A stretch of 64,000 bases of DNA from Chryseobacterium luquanense (GTDB taxonomy: Bacteria > Bacteroidota > Bacteroidia > Flavobacteriales > Weeksellaceae). Shown one piece after another: positions 51,895 to 60,149 of this stretch. The notes under the pieces are model-generated. The model made no database searches and had not been told where the DNA came from. It saw only the letters and a program-made list of their open reading frames with translations. How positions within the stretch are numbered: the first letter of the stretch is position 1; every line of letters starts with the position of its first letter. A program made the position numbers and the translations under genes. The stretch spans positions 62,001-126,000 of the forward strand of contig NZ_JAOVZV010000018.1 of NCBI RefSeq assembly GCF_026460945.1, read 5' to 3'.

Positions 51895-53496
51895 CTAACT
51901 TTTCAATAAATTAATTGAAACCGTTGCCAATTCAGAATTCGGGAATTTTCTGAATAGATCTTTGTCGGTTTTTAAACCTGCCTCAAGACAGATTTTCTTG
52001 AAAACGTCAACTTCTAAAATATATTGATCAGAAAAACCGTGTGTTGCTTCATAAGCTGTTGCCGGAGTTTTTCCTAAATTTTTAGCAGTAAGATTTGAAT
52101 CTAAAGCATGAAGTTCTATAATTAAAAGTCCATTTTTTCGAATGTATGGTAACCAAAGCTCAAGATGTTCTTTTAAACTTTCTTCTACAAGATTATTTTG
52201 AAGTCTTCTCCCACGATAAGCAAATGCTCCCGTTGAAGTACTTATTCTTTCGGAATGATTGTTTTCAGGTGCTTTCCAAACTCGGTTGTGATCAAGAAAA
52301 GTTCTGATATTTAATAAATCTGAGAGATCAATCTCATAGTTTTCTTTTAAATCTTCCGCCAATTGTTTAGGATTTCCAATATCTCCCCAAATTACTTTAG
52401 CCCAAATATCATTGTTGATGAGATTCGCTCGTGTTACTTTCAAGGCAGCTTGGTTATAATCTGCACCGACCAAAAAAAGTGGATGTTCTTCTAACATTTT
52501 CCCACGAAGCGTATGTCTTTCGATGGTTTCAAAAATGTGTTGGATGAAAGCACCGTTTCCGCATCCCATATCAAGAACTCCTTTCGGCTGTAAATGAATT
52601 GGCTGATTAAAAATCTCAATAATAAAATCATTGGCAACCTTGAAATAGTTTGCATGAGAACCACCACTTCCCCAAACATTCATCGCACGATCAACATGGA
52701 TTTCGTCTTCGCCTTCCGCAATTTCTCTGATTTTTGAAGCATTTCCAAATAAAAGATCTTCCATTTTATTCAGCAATGGAAGATAAGAAACGGTAACGCC
52801 ATACGAAGCTGCTCTTTTGGCAAAATAAATTCCAGTTTCGGTAAATTTATAATTGTCATTCGATTTTTTAAACCAACCCAAATAAGTCATAAAATCTAAG
52901 ATTACTTCGAAATTCTCTGAATTTTTATGAAATTCTGCTGCCTGAAAAGACGTTTCCATAAAATATTTGTGAAACATCCCGGTCATTCCTAGATATACAA
53001 TAATTGGTCCTATGATACAGCCTTCGATGTGTTTTAAAATCTGTATCTGAACATCTTTTTCTTCGTCATAATCAGAAAACTGAATTCCAAAATTATTTTT
53101 AACGGAATCACTAAGTTGCTTAAATTCTTTGATATAGGAAACTTCGTTGATTTGATTCTTGATATTGGTAGAAAGCTTCAAAAACGGAACGACCTTAAGA
53201 TAGAGCAGACTGTATTTCTGAAGAAATTGTGTTTTGTCATTCACTGAAACAGTAATAATATCATTTTCATTATCTACTTCATAATTTAAGAAATCCTGCG
53301 ATCCTAATGCACGAATTGCCACATTGAGATAACCTTCATTGGCTTTAGAATTTTCTGAAAGTTCATTTAAATATATTTTCTCTCTTTGTATGATGAATGA
53401 AATAATTTCATTTTTCACCAGAGAAGTGACAATTGGCGCAGTGACAACGCCATCCAAATGTCTGAAAATTTCTGCACGTAGGATCTCTTTATCCAT
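51895..53496 (-). CDS. Large class I SAM methyltransferase with helical N-terminal half
   Basis: 533 aa. Two winged-helix-like segments (about 1-75 and 150-235), of the kind that form dimers in small-molecule O-methyltransferases, precede the Rossmann domain with the SAM loop VLDMGCGNGAFIQHIF (about 305-320) and the acidic residue in LVGADYNQAALKV. A family-like stretch INNDIWAKVIWGDIGNP follows. It resembles methyltransferases linked to polyketide-type synthesis, but no such genes are nearby. Substrate unknown. Confidence 0.8.
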   Translation of the reverse strand: MDKEILRAEIFRHLDGVVTAPIVTSLVKNEIISFIIQREKIYLNELSENSKANEGYLNVAIRALGSQDFLNYEVDNENDIITVSVNDKTQFLQKYSLLYLKVVPFLKLSTNIKNQINEVSYIKEFKQLSDSVKNNFGIQFSDYDEEKDVQIQILKHIEGCIIGPIIVYLGMTGMFHKYFMETSFQAAEFHKNSENFEVILDFMTYLGWFKKSNDNYKFTETGIYFAKRAASYGVTVSYLPLLNKMEDLLFGNASKIREIAEGEDEIHVDRAMNVWGSGGSHANYFKVANDFIIEIFNQPIHLQPKGVLDMGCGNGAFIQHIFETIERHTLRGKMLEEHPLFLVGADYNQAALKVTRANLINNDIWAKVIWGDIGNPKQLAEDLKENYEIDLSDLLNIRTFLDHNRVWKAPENNHSERISTSTGAFAYRGRRLQNNLVEESLKEHLELWLPYIRKNGLLIIELHALDSNLTAKNLGKTPATAYEATHGFSDQYILEVDVFKKICLEAGLKTDKDLFRKFPNSELATVSINLLKS

Positions 53497-53548
53497 AAAT
53501 ATGTTTTTTCTAAAGTTAACAATTTGAACAAATATTTTGAAAAAAGTT

Positions 53549-53587
53549 TTGATATTTAAAAATTAAACATAACTTTGTAATTCAAAG
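53549..53587 (+). promoter_or_regulatory. Promoter and operator of the winged-helix regulator operon
   Basis: TTG (53549-53551), 18 nt, TAACTTTG (53570-53577). The inverted repeat CTTTG-TAATT-CAAAG (53573-53587) overlaps the -7 box. The same arrangement recurs at 55099-55116. Confidence 0.7.
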
Positions 53588-53596
53588 CTCTTTTAT

Positions 53597-54214
53597 ATGC
53601 AATCAAAAAACTATCACGAAGACTTATCACACATTCGTTCCATGATGGAGCGTTCTTCAAGGTTTATTTCATTAAGCGGATTATCCGGAGTGGTTGCTGG
53701 TTTGGCTGCAATCATCGGAATGGGATATGTCTGTTTTGTATTTAAAAGAGAAGGACTGAATTATTTTGAAGGTGAAAGAATCACATTCAGTAAGAGTATG
53801 GTCAATGAACTGGTCATTACCGGAATTGTAATTTTAGTAGTTGCCATTTTAAGCGGATATTTTTTCACTGCCAATAAAAGCAAAAAGAAAGGTCTGAAAA
53901 TTTGGGATGCGACAACCAAAAGACTTTTGTTTACCTTTGCAATCCCTTTGGTAACGGGCGGATTGGTTTGTCTTGGGCTGTTGTATCATCATTTGTTTTC
54001 ATTGGTTGCTCCGGCTACATTGATTTTCTATGGTTTAGCATTGGTAAATGCAGAAAGATATACTCTCACAGATGTAAAATATCTGGGATTTTGCCAGATT
54101 GGTTTAGGATTGATTTCGTTATTCTTTTTAGGATGGGGATTAATTGCCTGGACTTTTGGCTTTGGCGTTTTGCATATCGTGTATGGTTTGATTATGCATA
54201 AGAAGTATAAGTAA
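53597..54214 (+). CDS. Polytopic membrane protein, unrecognised family
   Basis: 205 aa with about six membrane segments (near 25-45, 68-90, 110-130, 134-150, 165-182, 182-198) and a soluble N-terminus (SKNYHEDLSHIRSMMERSSRF) resembling many Bacteroidota membrane proteins next to this kind of regulator. First gene of the operon; the next ATG follows after 2 nt. Confidence 0.8.
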   Translation: MQSKNYHEDLSHIRSMMERSSRFISLSGLSGVVAGLAAIIGMGYVCFVFKREGLNYFEGERITFSKSMVNELVITGIVILVVAILSGYFFTANKSKKKGLKIWDATTKRLLFTFAIPLVTGGLVCLGLLYHHLFSLVAPATLIFYGLALVNAERYTLTDVKYLGFCQIGLGLISLFFLGWGLIAWTFGFGVLHIVYGLIMHKKYK

Positions 54215-54216
54215 TA

Positions 54217-54783
54217 ATGAAAAGTTGGAAATCAATTTTGTTATTAATTTTGATAATCCTTGTTACTGTAAAGTACTTTGATTTAACAATAGAGTATCAA
54301 GACAATGATTTTATATTTGCCGGATTTATCATAGGATTTTATCTGTTATTGTTTCTAATTTTTGGAGCTATAGCTTTAAATATTGAATTTAAAAAATATA
54401 GGCTTTTAAAAGATTTAAAAGTTTTTAAGCTGACTACAATGTCGATCTTGATTGTTTTTGTTGCATTAGGAATGCATACGTATTTTGCAGTTAGAGATTC
54501 TTCTGATGTTATTTTAGAAGCACAACAAAATTTCGATTTGAATCATATTAAAATAGAACTTAGGGAAGATGAAACATATAAATTCACAAATGGCTCTGCG
54601 TTAGGAAACTCATATTCTCGTGGAAATTATATTAAAAATGATTCAATTATTACAATTGATACAGCTAACTCAGATAAATTATTAAAATCTGACCAATTAG
54701 CAATCAGAGGAAATCAAATATATATGATTGACTCAAAACATAGAATTGTAGATTCGATATTCTACTTTATATTAAATGATTAA
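54217..54783 (+). CDS. Membrane protein with soluble C-terminal domain
   Basis: 188 aa. Three membrane segments in the first half (about 5-20, 32-55, 72-92), then a beta-rich domain with IELREDETYKFTNGSALGNS, probably outside the cytoplasm. Unrecognised. Tightly packed with its neighbours (2 and 3 nt gaps). Confidence 0.75.
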   Translation: MKSWKSILLLILIILVTVKYFDLTIEYQDNDFIFAGFIIGFYLLLFLIFGAIALNIEFKKYRLLKDLKVFKLTTMSILIVFVALGMHTYFAVRDSSDVILEAQQNFDLNHIKIELREDETYKFTNGSALGNSYSRGNYIKNDSIITIDTANSDKLLKSDQLAIRGNQIYMIDSKHRIVDSIFYFILND

Positions 54784-54786
54784 GCA

Positions 54787-55077
54787 ATGATTAACATTAG
54801 TCAACTCAATAAAGAATTTGAAAGCCGTGTAAGATTGGGCATTATGTCCGTTCTCATGGTTAACGATTGGGTTGATTTTTCTGAAATGAAAAGTTTGCTG
54901 GAAATTACCGACGGAAATCTTGCAAGTCATAGCAGCGCCCTTGAAAAGTCAAATTATATTGAAGTGAAAAAAGAATTTGTAGGTAAAAAACCGAAGACTT
55001 CTTATCGTGTAACTCAAAATGGAAGAACTGCTTTTACAGAACATTTGAATGCTCTCGAAAAATTAATAGGAAGATAA
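54787..55077 (+). CDS. Winged-helix transcriptional regulator, likely autorepressor
   Basis: 96 aa, a single MarR/PadR-like winged helix: VRLGIMSVLMVNDWVDFSEM, the recognition region DGNLASHSSALEKSNYI, and the wing KPKTSYRVTQNGRTAF. No ligand domain. The two ACTTTG-N5-CAAAG sites around this gene, one overlapping each promoter, are its likely targets. Third gene of the operon. Confidence 0.9.
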   Translation: MINISQLNKEFESRVRLGIMSVLMVNDWVDFSEMKSLLEITDGNLASHSSALEKSNYIEVKKEFVGKKPKTSYRVTQNGRTAFTEHLNALEKLIGR

Positions 55078-55098
55078 AGACTATATTTTTTTACAAAT

Positions 55099-55116
55099 TA
55101 ACTTTGAAATGCAAAG
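55099..55116 (+). promoter_or_regulatory. Second promoter and operator of the regulator cluster
   Basis: TAACTTTG (55099-55106) with the inverted repeat CTTTG-AAATG-CAAAG (55102-55116) overlapping it, the same plan as 53570-53587. The ATG at 55104 lies inside the operator, so it is not the start of the next gene. Confidence 0.65.
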
Positions 55117-55142
55117 TACTTTATAAATTAAAATTAAATAAA

Positions 55143-55433
55143 ATGATAACTCACAAACAAACAACATTAGCAATTTTTGCTGTTCCTGTACTTTTATTGG
55201 CAACAGCTTTTTTAGGAAATCTATTCGTAGATGGCTTCAACTGGTCTGGATCTGACTTTGTTGTAGCGGGAATTTTACTCTTCGGAACTGCAGGTTTGAT
55301 GAACTTGGTAAGAACTGTAGTTAAAAATAGGAATTACAGAATCTTAATAAGTCTTGTGATTGTGGCACTTCTCATTTTGGTTTGGATGGAACTGGCTGTT
55401 GGAATTTTCGGAACTCCATTCGCAGGAAGTTAA
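55143..55433 (+). CDS. Small membrane protein with three segments
   Basis: 96 aa from the ATG at 55143 (MITHKQTTLAIFAVPVLLLA), the first start after the operator. Three membrane segments (about 8-26, 35-52, 66-86). Unrecognised; such proteins commonly follow this regulator in flavobacteria. Confidence 0.75.
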   Translation: MITHKQTTLAIFAVPVLLLATAFLGNLFVDGFNWSGSDFVVAGILLFGTAGLMNLVRTVVKNRNYRILISLVIVALLILVWMELAVGIFGTPFAGS

Positions 55434-55537
55434 TATAGTTCAGATTAAATAATTCTCACGCAGATAAAGCTGATTTTTAAGATAATAATATTTCCAGAAA
55501 TCTGCGAAACCTTATTTATTTCAAAAAAAAATTCAAT

Positions 55538-56377
55538 ATGACAAGGAAAAAATTTCTCAAAAGACTTTTGCAGCTTTCTGCAGTTGGAGCTTTACCTTTT
55601 CTTTATTCATGGCAGATTGAACCTTTTTGGGTGGAATTTGTACAAAGAAAACTTCCGATTAAAAATTTACCTGAACATTTAGAAGGAAAGATTTTAATGC
55701 AGGTTTCAGATTTACACGTCGGAAACAGATTCGACTGGAATTTCCTAATAGAATCTTTCGAAAAAGCCCAAGAATTTAAACCTGATTTTGTGGTTTATAC
55801 GGGTGATTATGTCAATCATGGAACTTCCGAAGATCACAAAAATTTAGAAAAAGTAATTCAAAAAGGTATTTTCGGAACATTGGGAACATTTGGAATCATG
55901 GGAAATCACGATTACGGAAAAAACTGGAAAGATCTTGGTTCTTCAGAACAGATTTGTCACATTCTGGAAAACAACGGAGTCACTATGCTTAAAAATGATC
56001 AGACAGAATCTCACGGGTTAAATATTATCGGTTTTGATGATTTATGGTCTCCCAATTTTGATCCAATGAAAGTGATGAAAGATTATAATCCCGAAAAAGC
56101 CAATCTTGTGCTTTGTCACAATCCCGATGTTTGCGACAAAGATGTTTGGAACGGTTATCAAGGCTGGATTTTAAGCGGTCATACTCACGGCGGACAATGC
56201 AGAATTCCGGGAGTGATTACACCGATTCTTCCTGTCAATAATAGAAAATATGTTTCCGGAGAAATTGATTTAGAAGACGGAAGAATGTTGTATATCAACC
56301 GTGCTTTAGGTCATTCTTTTCAGGTACGTTTCATGGTGCGTCCGGAAATAACAGTGTTTACTTTAACTCAAGCTTAA
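55538..56377 (+). CDS. Calcineurin-like metallophosphoesterase
   Basis: 279 aa with an N-terminal signal anchor (about 8-24). Metal-binding motifs in order: DLHVGNRFDW, VVYTGDYVNHG, MGNHDYG, LCHNP and SGHTHGGQ. YkuE-like group, which acts on phospholipid or other phosphoesters at the membrane. The spacer before it (55434-55537) has CGCAGAT words and their complements. The next ATG is 3 nt behind the stop. Confidence 0.93.
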   Translation: MTRKKFLKRLLQLSAVGALPFLYSWQIEPFWVEFVQRKLPIKNLPEHLEGKILMQVSDLHVGNRFDWNFLIESFEKAQEFKPDFVVYTGDYVNHGTSEDHKNLEKVIQKGIFGTLGTFGIMGNHDYGKNWKDLGSSEQICHILENNGVTMLKNDQTESHGLNIIGFDDLWSPNFDPMKVMKDYNPEKANLVLCHNPDVCDKDVWNGYQGWILSGHTHGGQCRIPGVITPILPVNNRKYVSGEIDLEDGRMLYINRALGHSFQVRFMVRPEITVFTLTQA

Positions 56378-56380
56378 ATT

Positions 56381-56752
56381 ATGAAAAAAGCATTAAGTAT
56401 TTTAACCTTTGGATTATTGGTAATTATAATTTTTACTATGGATTATCCTTTAAAAGCGAAAACGCTATATGGTAAATATATAAATACGAATTATCAAAAC
56501 TCTATTTGCTGTGTTGAAGCTCCGCACGAACCAGATACTCTGATTTTATTTAGCAACGGAATTTTTGAAAGCCGATTTTTTGGTAAAGGTCAATTTGAGG
56601 TTAGTAATGGAATCAGTCCTAGAATTGAATTTCATTATAAAAGTTATGAAGAGTCAGCCTCATATAATACTTATTTTTCAAATAAACTTTTTGAGAAACC
56701 AAAAATTATTTTGAATGCAGATATGAATCATGTTTACACTAAAATGAATTAA
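56381..56752 (+). CDS. Small exported protein, unrecognised
   Basis: 123 aa with an N-terminal hydrophobic segment (about 5-22), possibly a signal peptide. The mature part has a Cys pair (SICCVEAPHEPDT) and a beta-rich pattern. The next ATG starts 2 nt after the stop, so it is part of the operon. Confidence 0.7.
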   Translation: MKKALSILTFGLLVIIIFTMDYPLKAKTLYGKYINTNYQNSICCVEAPHEPDTLILFSNGIFESRFFGKGQFEVSNGISPRIEFHYKSYEESASYNTYFSNKLFEKPKIILNADMNHVYTKMN

Positions 56753-56753
56753 A

Positions 56754-57056
56754 ATGATGAATAAGAAAACAATACTAAACATTGGAAAAACTTTCTTTTG
56801 GATATCATTCTTTCTCGGAAATATTTGTCTTTTCGGATATATGATTTCTAAAATTGATGTTTTCGCCGCTTCAGGATTTACTTTGTTGCAGTTCGGAATT
56901 CCAATTAACTTATTTGTAATTCTGGCTTTACTGATTTATGGTTTGTTCAGAAAGTTTCAATTAAAAGATTGTATGAAAGCATCATTAATTATATGTATAA
57001 ATATTCCAATTGCAATTCTATATTTCTATCTGGGAATTTTTCTAATGGGTTTTTAA
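56754..57056 (+). CDS. Small membrane protein with three segments
   Basis: 100 aa, membrane segments about 11-30, 37-60 and 72-95. The neighbouring ATG at 56757 would serve equally well as the start. Unrecognised. Confidence 0.7.
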   Translation: MMNKKTILNIGKTFFWISFFLGNICLFGYMISKIDVFAASGFTLLQFGIPINLFVILALLIYGLFRKFQLKDCMKASLIICINIPIAILYFYLGIFLMGF

Positions 57057-57091
57057 TTCTAATTAATATTCAAAAATAAAATACATAAACT

Positions 57092-57577
57092 ATGAAAAAA
57101 CTACGCACTAAATTTATCATTTTCATGTACGAAAATTCTCAAAAACAGTACAGGAAATATTTCAAAAAGAAAAAAAGACAGTGGCAGTTCAATGAAGAGC
57201 AACTGTTGAGTTTTAAAGAAGATTCTCTCGGTCGAACTTTGGGAGAGTTTTATAAAAATCACGGTTTCAGAATGATTCCAAAGATGGAAAATCACGATGT
57301 TTATCATTTGATTACCGATTGCAGCACCAATATTCAGGATGAAATTGCAATGCAGTATCTTCTTTTCGGAAACGGCAAACGCAGCGCTTATCTCCTTGGT
57401 GTTCTTGCTTTGGGTACTATCGTTTTCCCTGAATATTTTAAAAATTATTTAAACGCTTTCAAAAAAGGTCAACAAATGAAAACGTTCCATCATTGGAATT
57501 TTGAAGAACTTTTATGGCAAAATTTCGACAGTCTAAAAGATTTTATCAAACAAAAAGAAAATCCGGTTTTCTATTAA
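57092..57577 (+). CDS. Coq4-like protein
   Basis: 161 aa. The Coq4 zinc-type motif HDxxH-x11-E is present in full (HDVYHLIT and the Glu of QDEIAMQ, residues about 69-85). Coq4 supports ubiquinone synthesis in other organisms and recently was linked to ring oxidative decarboxylation; Bacteroidota make menaquinone, so the role here must differ or be unknown. It sits among membrane proteins and a metallophosphoesterase. Confidence 0.85.
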   Translation: MKKLRTKFIIFMYENSQKQYRKYFKKKKRQWQFNEEQLLSFKEDSLGRTLGEFYKNHGFRMIPKMENHDVYHLITDCSTNIQDEIAMQYLLFGNGKRSAYLLGVLALGTIVFPEYFKNYLNAFKKGQQMKTFHHWNFEELLWQNFDSLKDFIKQKENPVFY

Positions 57578-57593
57578 TCTCAACCTTAACCTC

Positions 57594-58970
57594 ATGAAAA
57601 CACATCACTATATATTTCTCAGCACCATCGCATTTATCATTTTATTTTATAATGAAAATGTAGGTTTAAATCTTGGTATTTTAGGCGTTTTGTACTCAGT
57701 TTTAACGCTTTTTAAAACCCCGGAAAAAAATCGCAGCAAAACTTTTCTTCTGCTTTTTGCAACAAGTATTTTGTCGAGCATTGCATTTGCCTGGTTCGGC
57801 GATATCAGTTCGTTTTTAGCAGTAACGATTTCGCTTTTGCTGCTTTCCTTCCGGTCAAAGAACCGAAGATTAAAAAGTCTTTTTTTAGTTCCTGTTTTTG
57901 TAGTAAGTCTTTTTACGTTTATCTGTCGCGTTTTCAGTTTTAATGAATGGTTTCCGAAAACAGAAAATTCAGGCTTCTGGAAAAAAATGGTTGCCTTTGT
58001 TTTAATTCCTTTCTTATTTGTTGCTGTATTTTTCGGAATTTATGCAACGGGAAGTGATCACTTTGCAAGCATATTCAATGATTTTGAACTGGATATTAAT
58101 ATTTGGCAAATTTTATGTCTTGGCATTTTAGGATTTTTTATAGCCTTTAATTTCTTCAACTTTGTAGTTGAAAAACAGATTTATCAGCAGAATCATATTT
58201 TAGATAATGAATTTAAAAATGGAAATAGAATCCAAAAGCAGACATTTTCTTTTCTAGATTTAGATTCAGAAAGAATGGGTGGTGTGATTTCCTTAGTTTG
58301 TTTAAATATATTGTTGATATTCTTCATCATAACTTATAATTACGAACAATTTTACGAAGCCATTAAAAGTCCGAATCAACTTTCTGAAGAAACCCATGAA
58401 AGAGTAAACGCTGTTATTATGTCAATTATAATGGCGATTCTGGTGATTATGTTTTATTTTAAATCAACTTTTAATTTCGATTCTAAAGCTGGCTTATTAA
58501 AAACAGTTGCTAAAATTTGGTTATTCCTGAATGCTGTTTTGATTTTTTCAGCAATTCTGAAAAACACAGAATATATTACCAATTATGGTTTTACTTACAA
58601 AAGACTTGGAGTTTATGCTTTCCTGCTTTTATCTTTAATTGGTTTAATTCTTACATTCATTAAAATTCAGTACAAAAAGAAAAATGCATTCCTTTTCAAC
58701 TCAATGAGCTGGTTTTTTTATGGAATAGTTTTAGTATGCAGTTACATTAATTGGGGCGGAATTATCACTTCCCAAAACATGAAACGTCCTGATTTTGCAA
58801 TCAATTATCATCTGAAATCAATTTGGTTCAGCGAAAAATATCTTTTAAAATATGCTGAAGAAAAGAAAGATTTAGAACTGAAAAAAGAAGTTTTAAAACA
58901 AATAAAAGCTGAAAAATCAACAACCGTTTTATCAAAAATTCTATATTATGAAACCATTCAATCTAAATAA
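57594..58970 (+). CDS. DUF4173 (DUF4153-like) membrane protein
   Basis: 458 aa with about eleven membrane segments and a soluble C-terminal tail (about 400-458, rich in Lys and Glu). The middle part SFLDLDSERMGGVISLVCLN and YKRLGVYAFLLLSLIGLILT fit DUF4173. Function unknown. The next lipoprotein ATG starts 1 nt behind the stop. Confidence 0.85.
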   Translation: MKTHHYIFLSTIAFIILFYNENVGLNLGILGVLYSVLTLFKTPEKNRSKTFLLLFATSILSSIAFAWFGDISSFLAVTISLLLLSFRSKNRRLKSLFLVPVFVVSLFTFICRVFSFNEWFPKTENSGFWKKMVAFVLIPFLFVAVFFGIYATGSDHFASIFNDFELDINIWQILCLGILGFFIAFNFFNFVVEKQIYQQNHILDNEFKNGNRIQKQTFSFLDLDSERMGGVISLVCLNILLIFFIITYNYEQFYEAIKSPNQLSEETHERVNAVIMSIIMAILVIMFYFKSTFNFDSKAGLLKTVAKIWLFLNAVLIFSAILKNTEYITNYGFTYKRLGVYAFLLLSLIGLILTFIKIQYKKKNAFLFNSMSWFFYGIVLVCSYINWGGIITSQNMKRPDFAINYHLKSIWFSEKYLLKYAEEKKDLELKKEVLKQIKAEKSTTVLSKILYYETIQSK

Positions 58971-58971
58971 A

Positions 58972-59499
58972 ATGAAAAAAATATTTTTTGCTTCAATTTC
59001 TTTACTTGTAATTTCCTGTAAAAAAGAAGTTCCTGCAACTGATAAGAAAACTGACTCAATTATTGTTTCCGAACAGTCTGCAAATGCATCAAAAATTGAT
59101 TCGCAAAATATAGAAATCAATAAAGATTCTTTGAGGAACACTAATATTGATCACAAAGATGAAGCAACTGAAGTGAAGAATGGAGAAATTATAAAAGTTG
59201 TTGATGGTGAAAAGCTTCCTTTATTAATTGATGAAAAGTTTACAGATAAAAATCAAAAACTCATTTTAAAAATTAGGAACTACGAAAAAACAGACTTGAA
59301 AGCTTCAGTTTTACCTAAAAATAATAACATGAATATCAGATTTAATCAGATAAAAACTCCAGACGGAAAATTTGATGGTCCTTTTGGGAGAGAAATATCC
59401 TACAAAATTACCAAAAATGGTGAAGTTTGGTTGATCATTGGTAAAAATTTAATGGCAGATGGAGAAATTGAAGGTGATTTTTCTGTGAGAGTGGAGTAG
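58972..59499 (+). CDS. Lipoprotein, unrecognised family
   Basis: 175 aa from the ATG at 58972 (MKKIFFASISLLVISC); a start at 58948 overlaps the previous gene and would add eight residues. Lipobox LVISC, then a charged linker (KKEVPATDKKTDS) and a beta-rich domain of about 100 residues (LLIDEKFTDKNQKLILKI). End of the operon by position. Confidence 0.75.
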   Translation: MKKIFFASISLLVISCKKEVPATDKKTDSIIVSEQSANASKIDSQNIEINKDSLRNTNIDHKDEATEVKNGEIIKVVDGEKLPLLIDEKFTDKNQKLILKIRNYEKTDLKASVLPKNNNMNIRFNQIKTPDGKFDGPFGREISYKITKNGEVWLIIGKNLMADGEIEGDFSVRVE

Positions 59500-59560
59500 A
59501 ATTGGTATAATTTGTGCAAATGTAACTTTCTAAAATTTAATCATCATTAAATAATCTATT

Positions 59561-60076
59561 ATGAAAAATATATTTTCATTAGCAATAGTATCTTCCATGG
59601 CTTTGGTAAGTTGTGGAGCGGTACAGTCGATTGTACAAAATACATTTCCTTATACAACCAATGTTTTGGTCTCAACGGGAGTTCCTACGGATAAAGAAGT
59701 TTCTTCCACTGCAACGGCATCAAATGTGCAAACTTGGGTTGGTGGAAATAACAATGCTCAGATTAAAGATGTAAGAATTTCAGATGCTAAAATTTCTGTG
59801 GTTTCACCAACTGGCGGAAATTTAAGTGCTTTGAAATCGGTAAAGATTTATATCTCGTCAAACGGAACTAGCGAAAAGCTTGTTGCTTCAAGAACTTCCA
59901 TCGATACGAATTCGTCAAGTTTAAATTTAGATTTAAATAATGATACGGGGTTTCTTGACAGTGTAGTAAAAAGTGCGGGTTTAAATGTACGAACGGTTTA
60001 TGAACTTAAAAATCAAACAACTTCTGATATGAATCTTAAAGTAGCTCTAAATTTCAGCAGTGTGCCTCAGAGATAA
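59561..60076 (+). CDS. Lipoprotein, unrecognised family
   Basis: 171 aa with lipobox MALVSC (Cys18) and a mature domain of beta strands rich in Ser, Asn and Val (DVRISDAKISVVSPTGGNLS). The Asn/Ser/Thr content suits an envelope protein. Followed by its own terminator. Confidence 0.75.
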   Translation: MKNIFSLAIVSSMALVSCGAVQSIVQNTFPYTTNVLVSTGVPTDKEVSSTATASNVQTWVGGNNNAQIKDVRISDAKISVVSPTGGNLSALKSVKIYISSNGTSEKLVASRTSIDTNSSSLNLDLNNDTGFLDSVVKSAGLNVRTVYELKNQTTSDMNLKVALNFSSVPQR

Positions 60077-60097
60077 TACTTGCTAAAATAAAACATC

Positions 60098-60131
60098 AAA
60101 AGCTTTCTTAAATTTTAAGAAAGCTTTTTTT
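60098..60131. terminator. Terminator between convergent genes
   Basis: Stem AAAAGCTTTCTTAAA/TTTAAGAAAGCTTTT (60098-60112, 60114-60128), followed by more T; the A-rich left flank allows it to serve the minus-strand gene too. Confidence 0.85.
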
Positions 60132-60149
60132 CATTATGATGAATTTGTG

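Noticed and set aside
55104..55142. Start of the small membrane protein at the ATG of 55104
   Set aside because: The ATG lies inside the inverted repeat and at or before the predicted transcription start; the ATG at 55143 gives a normal hydrophobic N-terminus.
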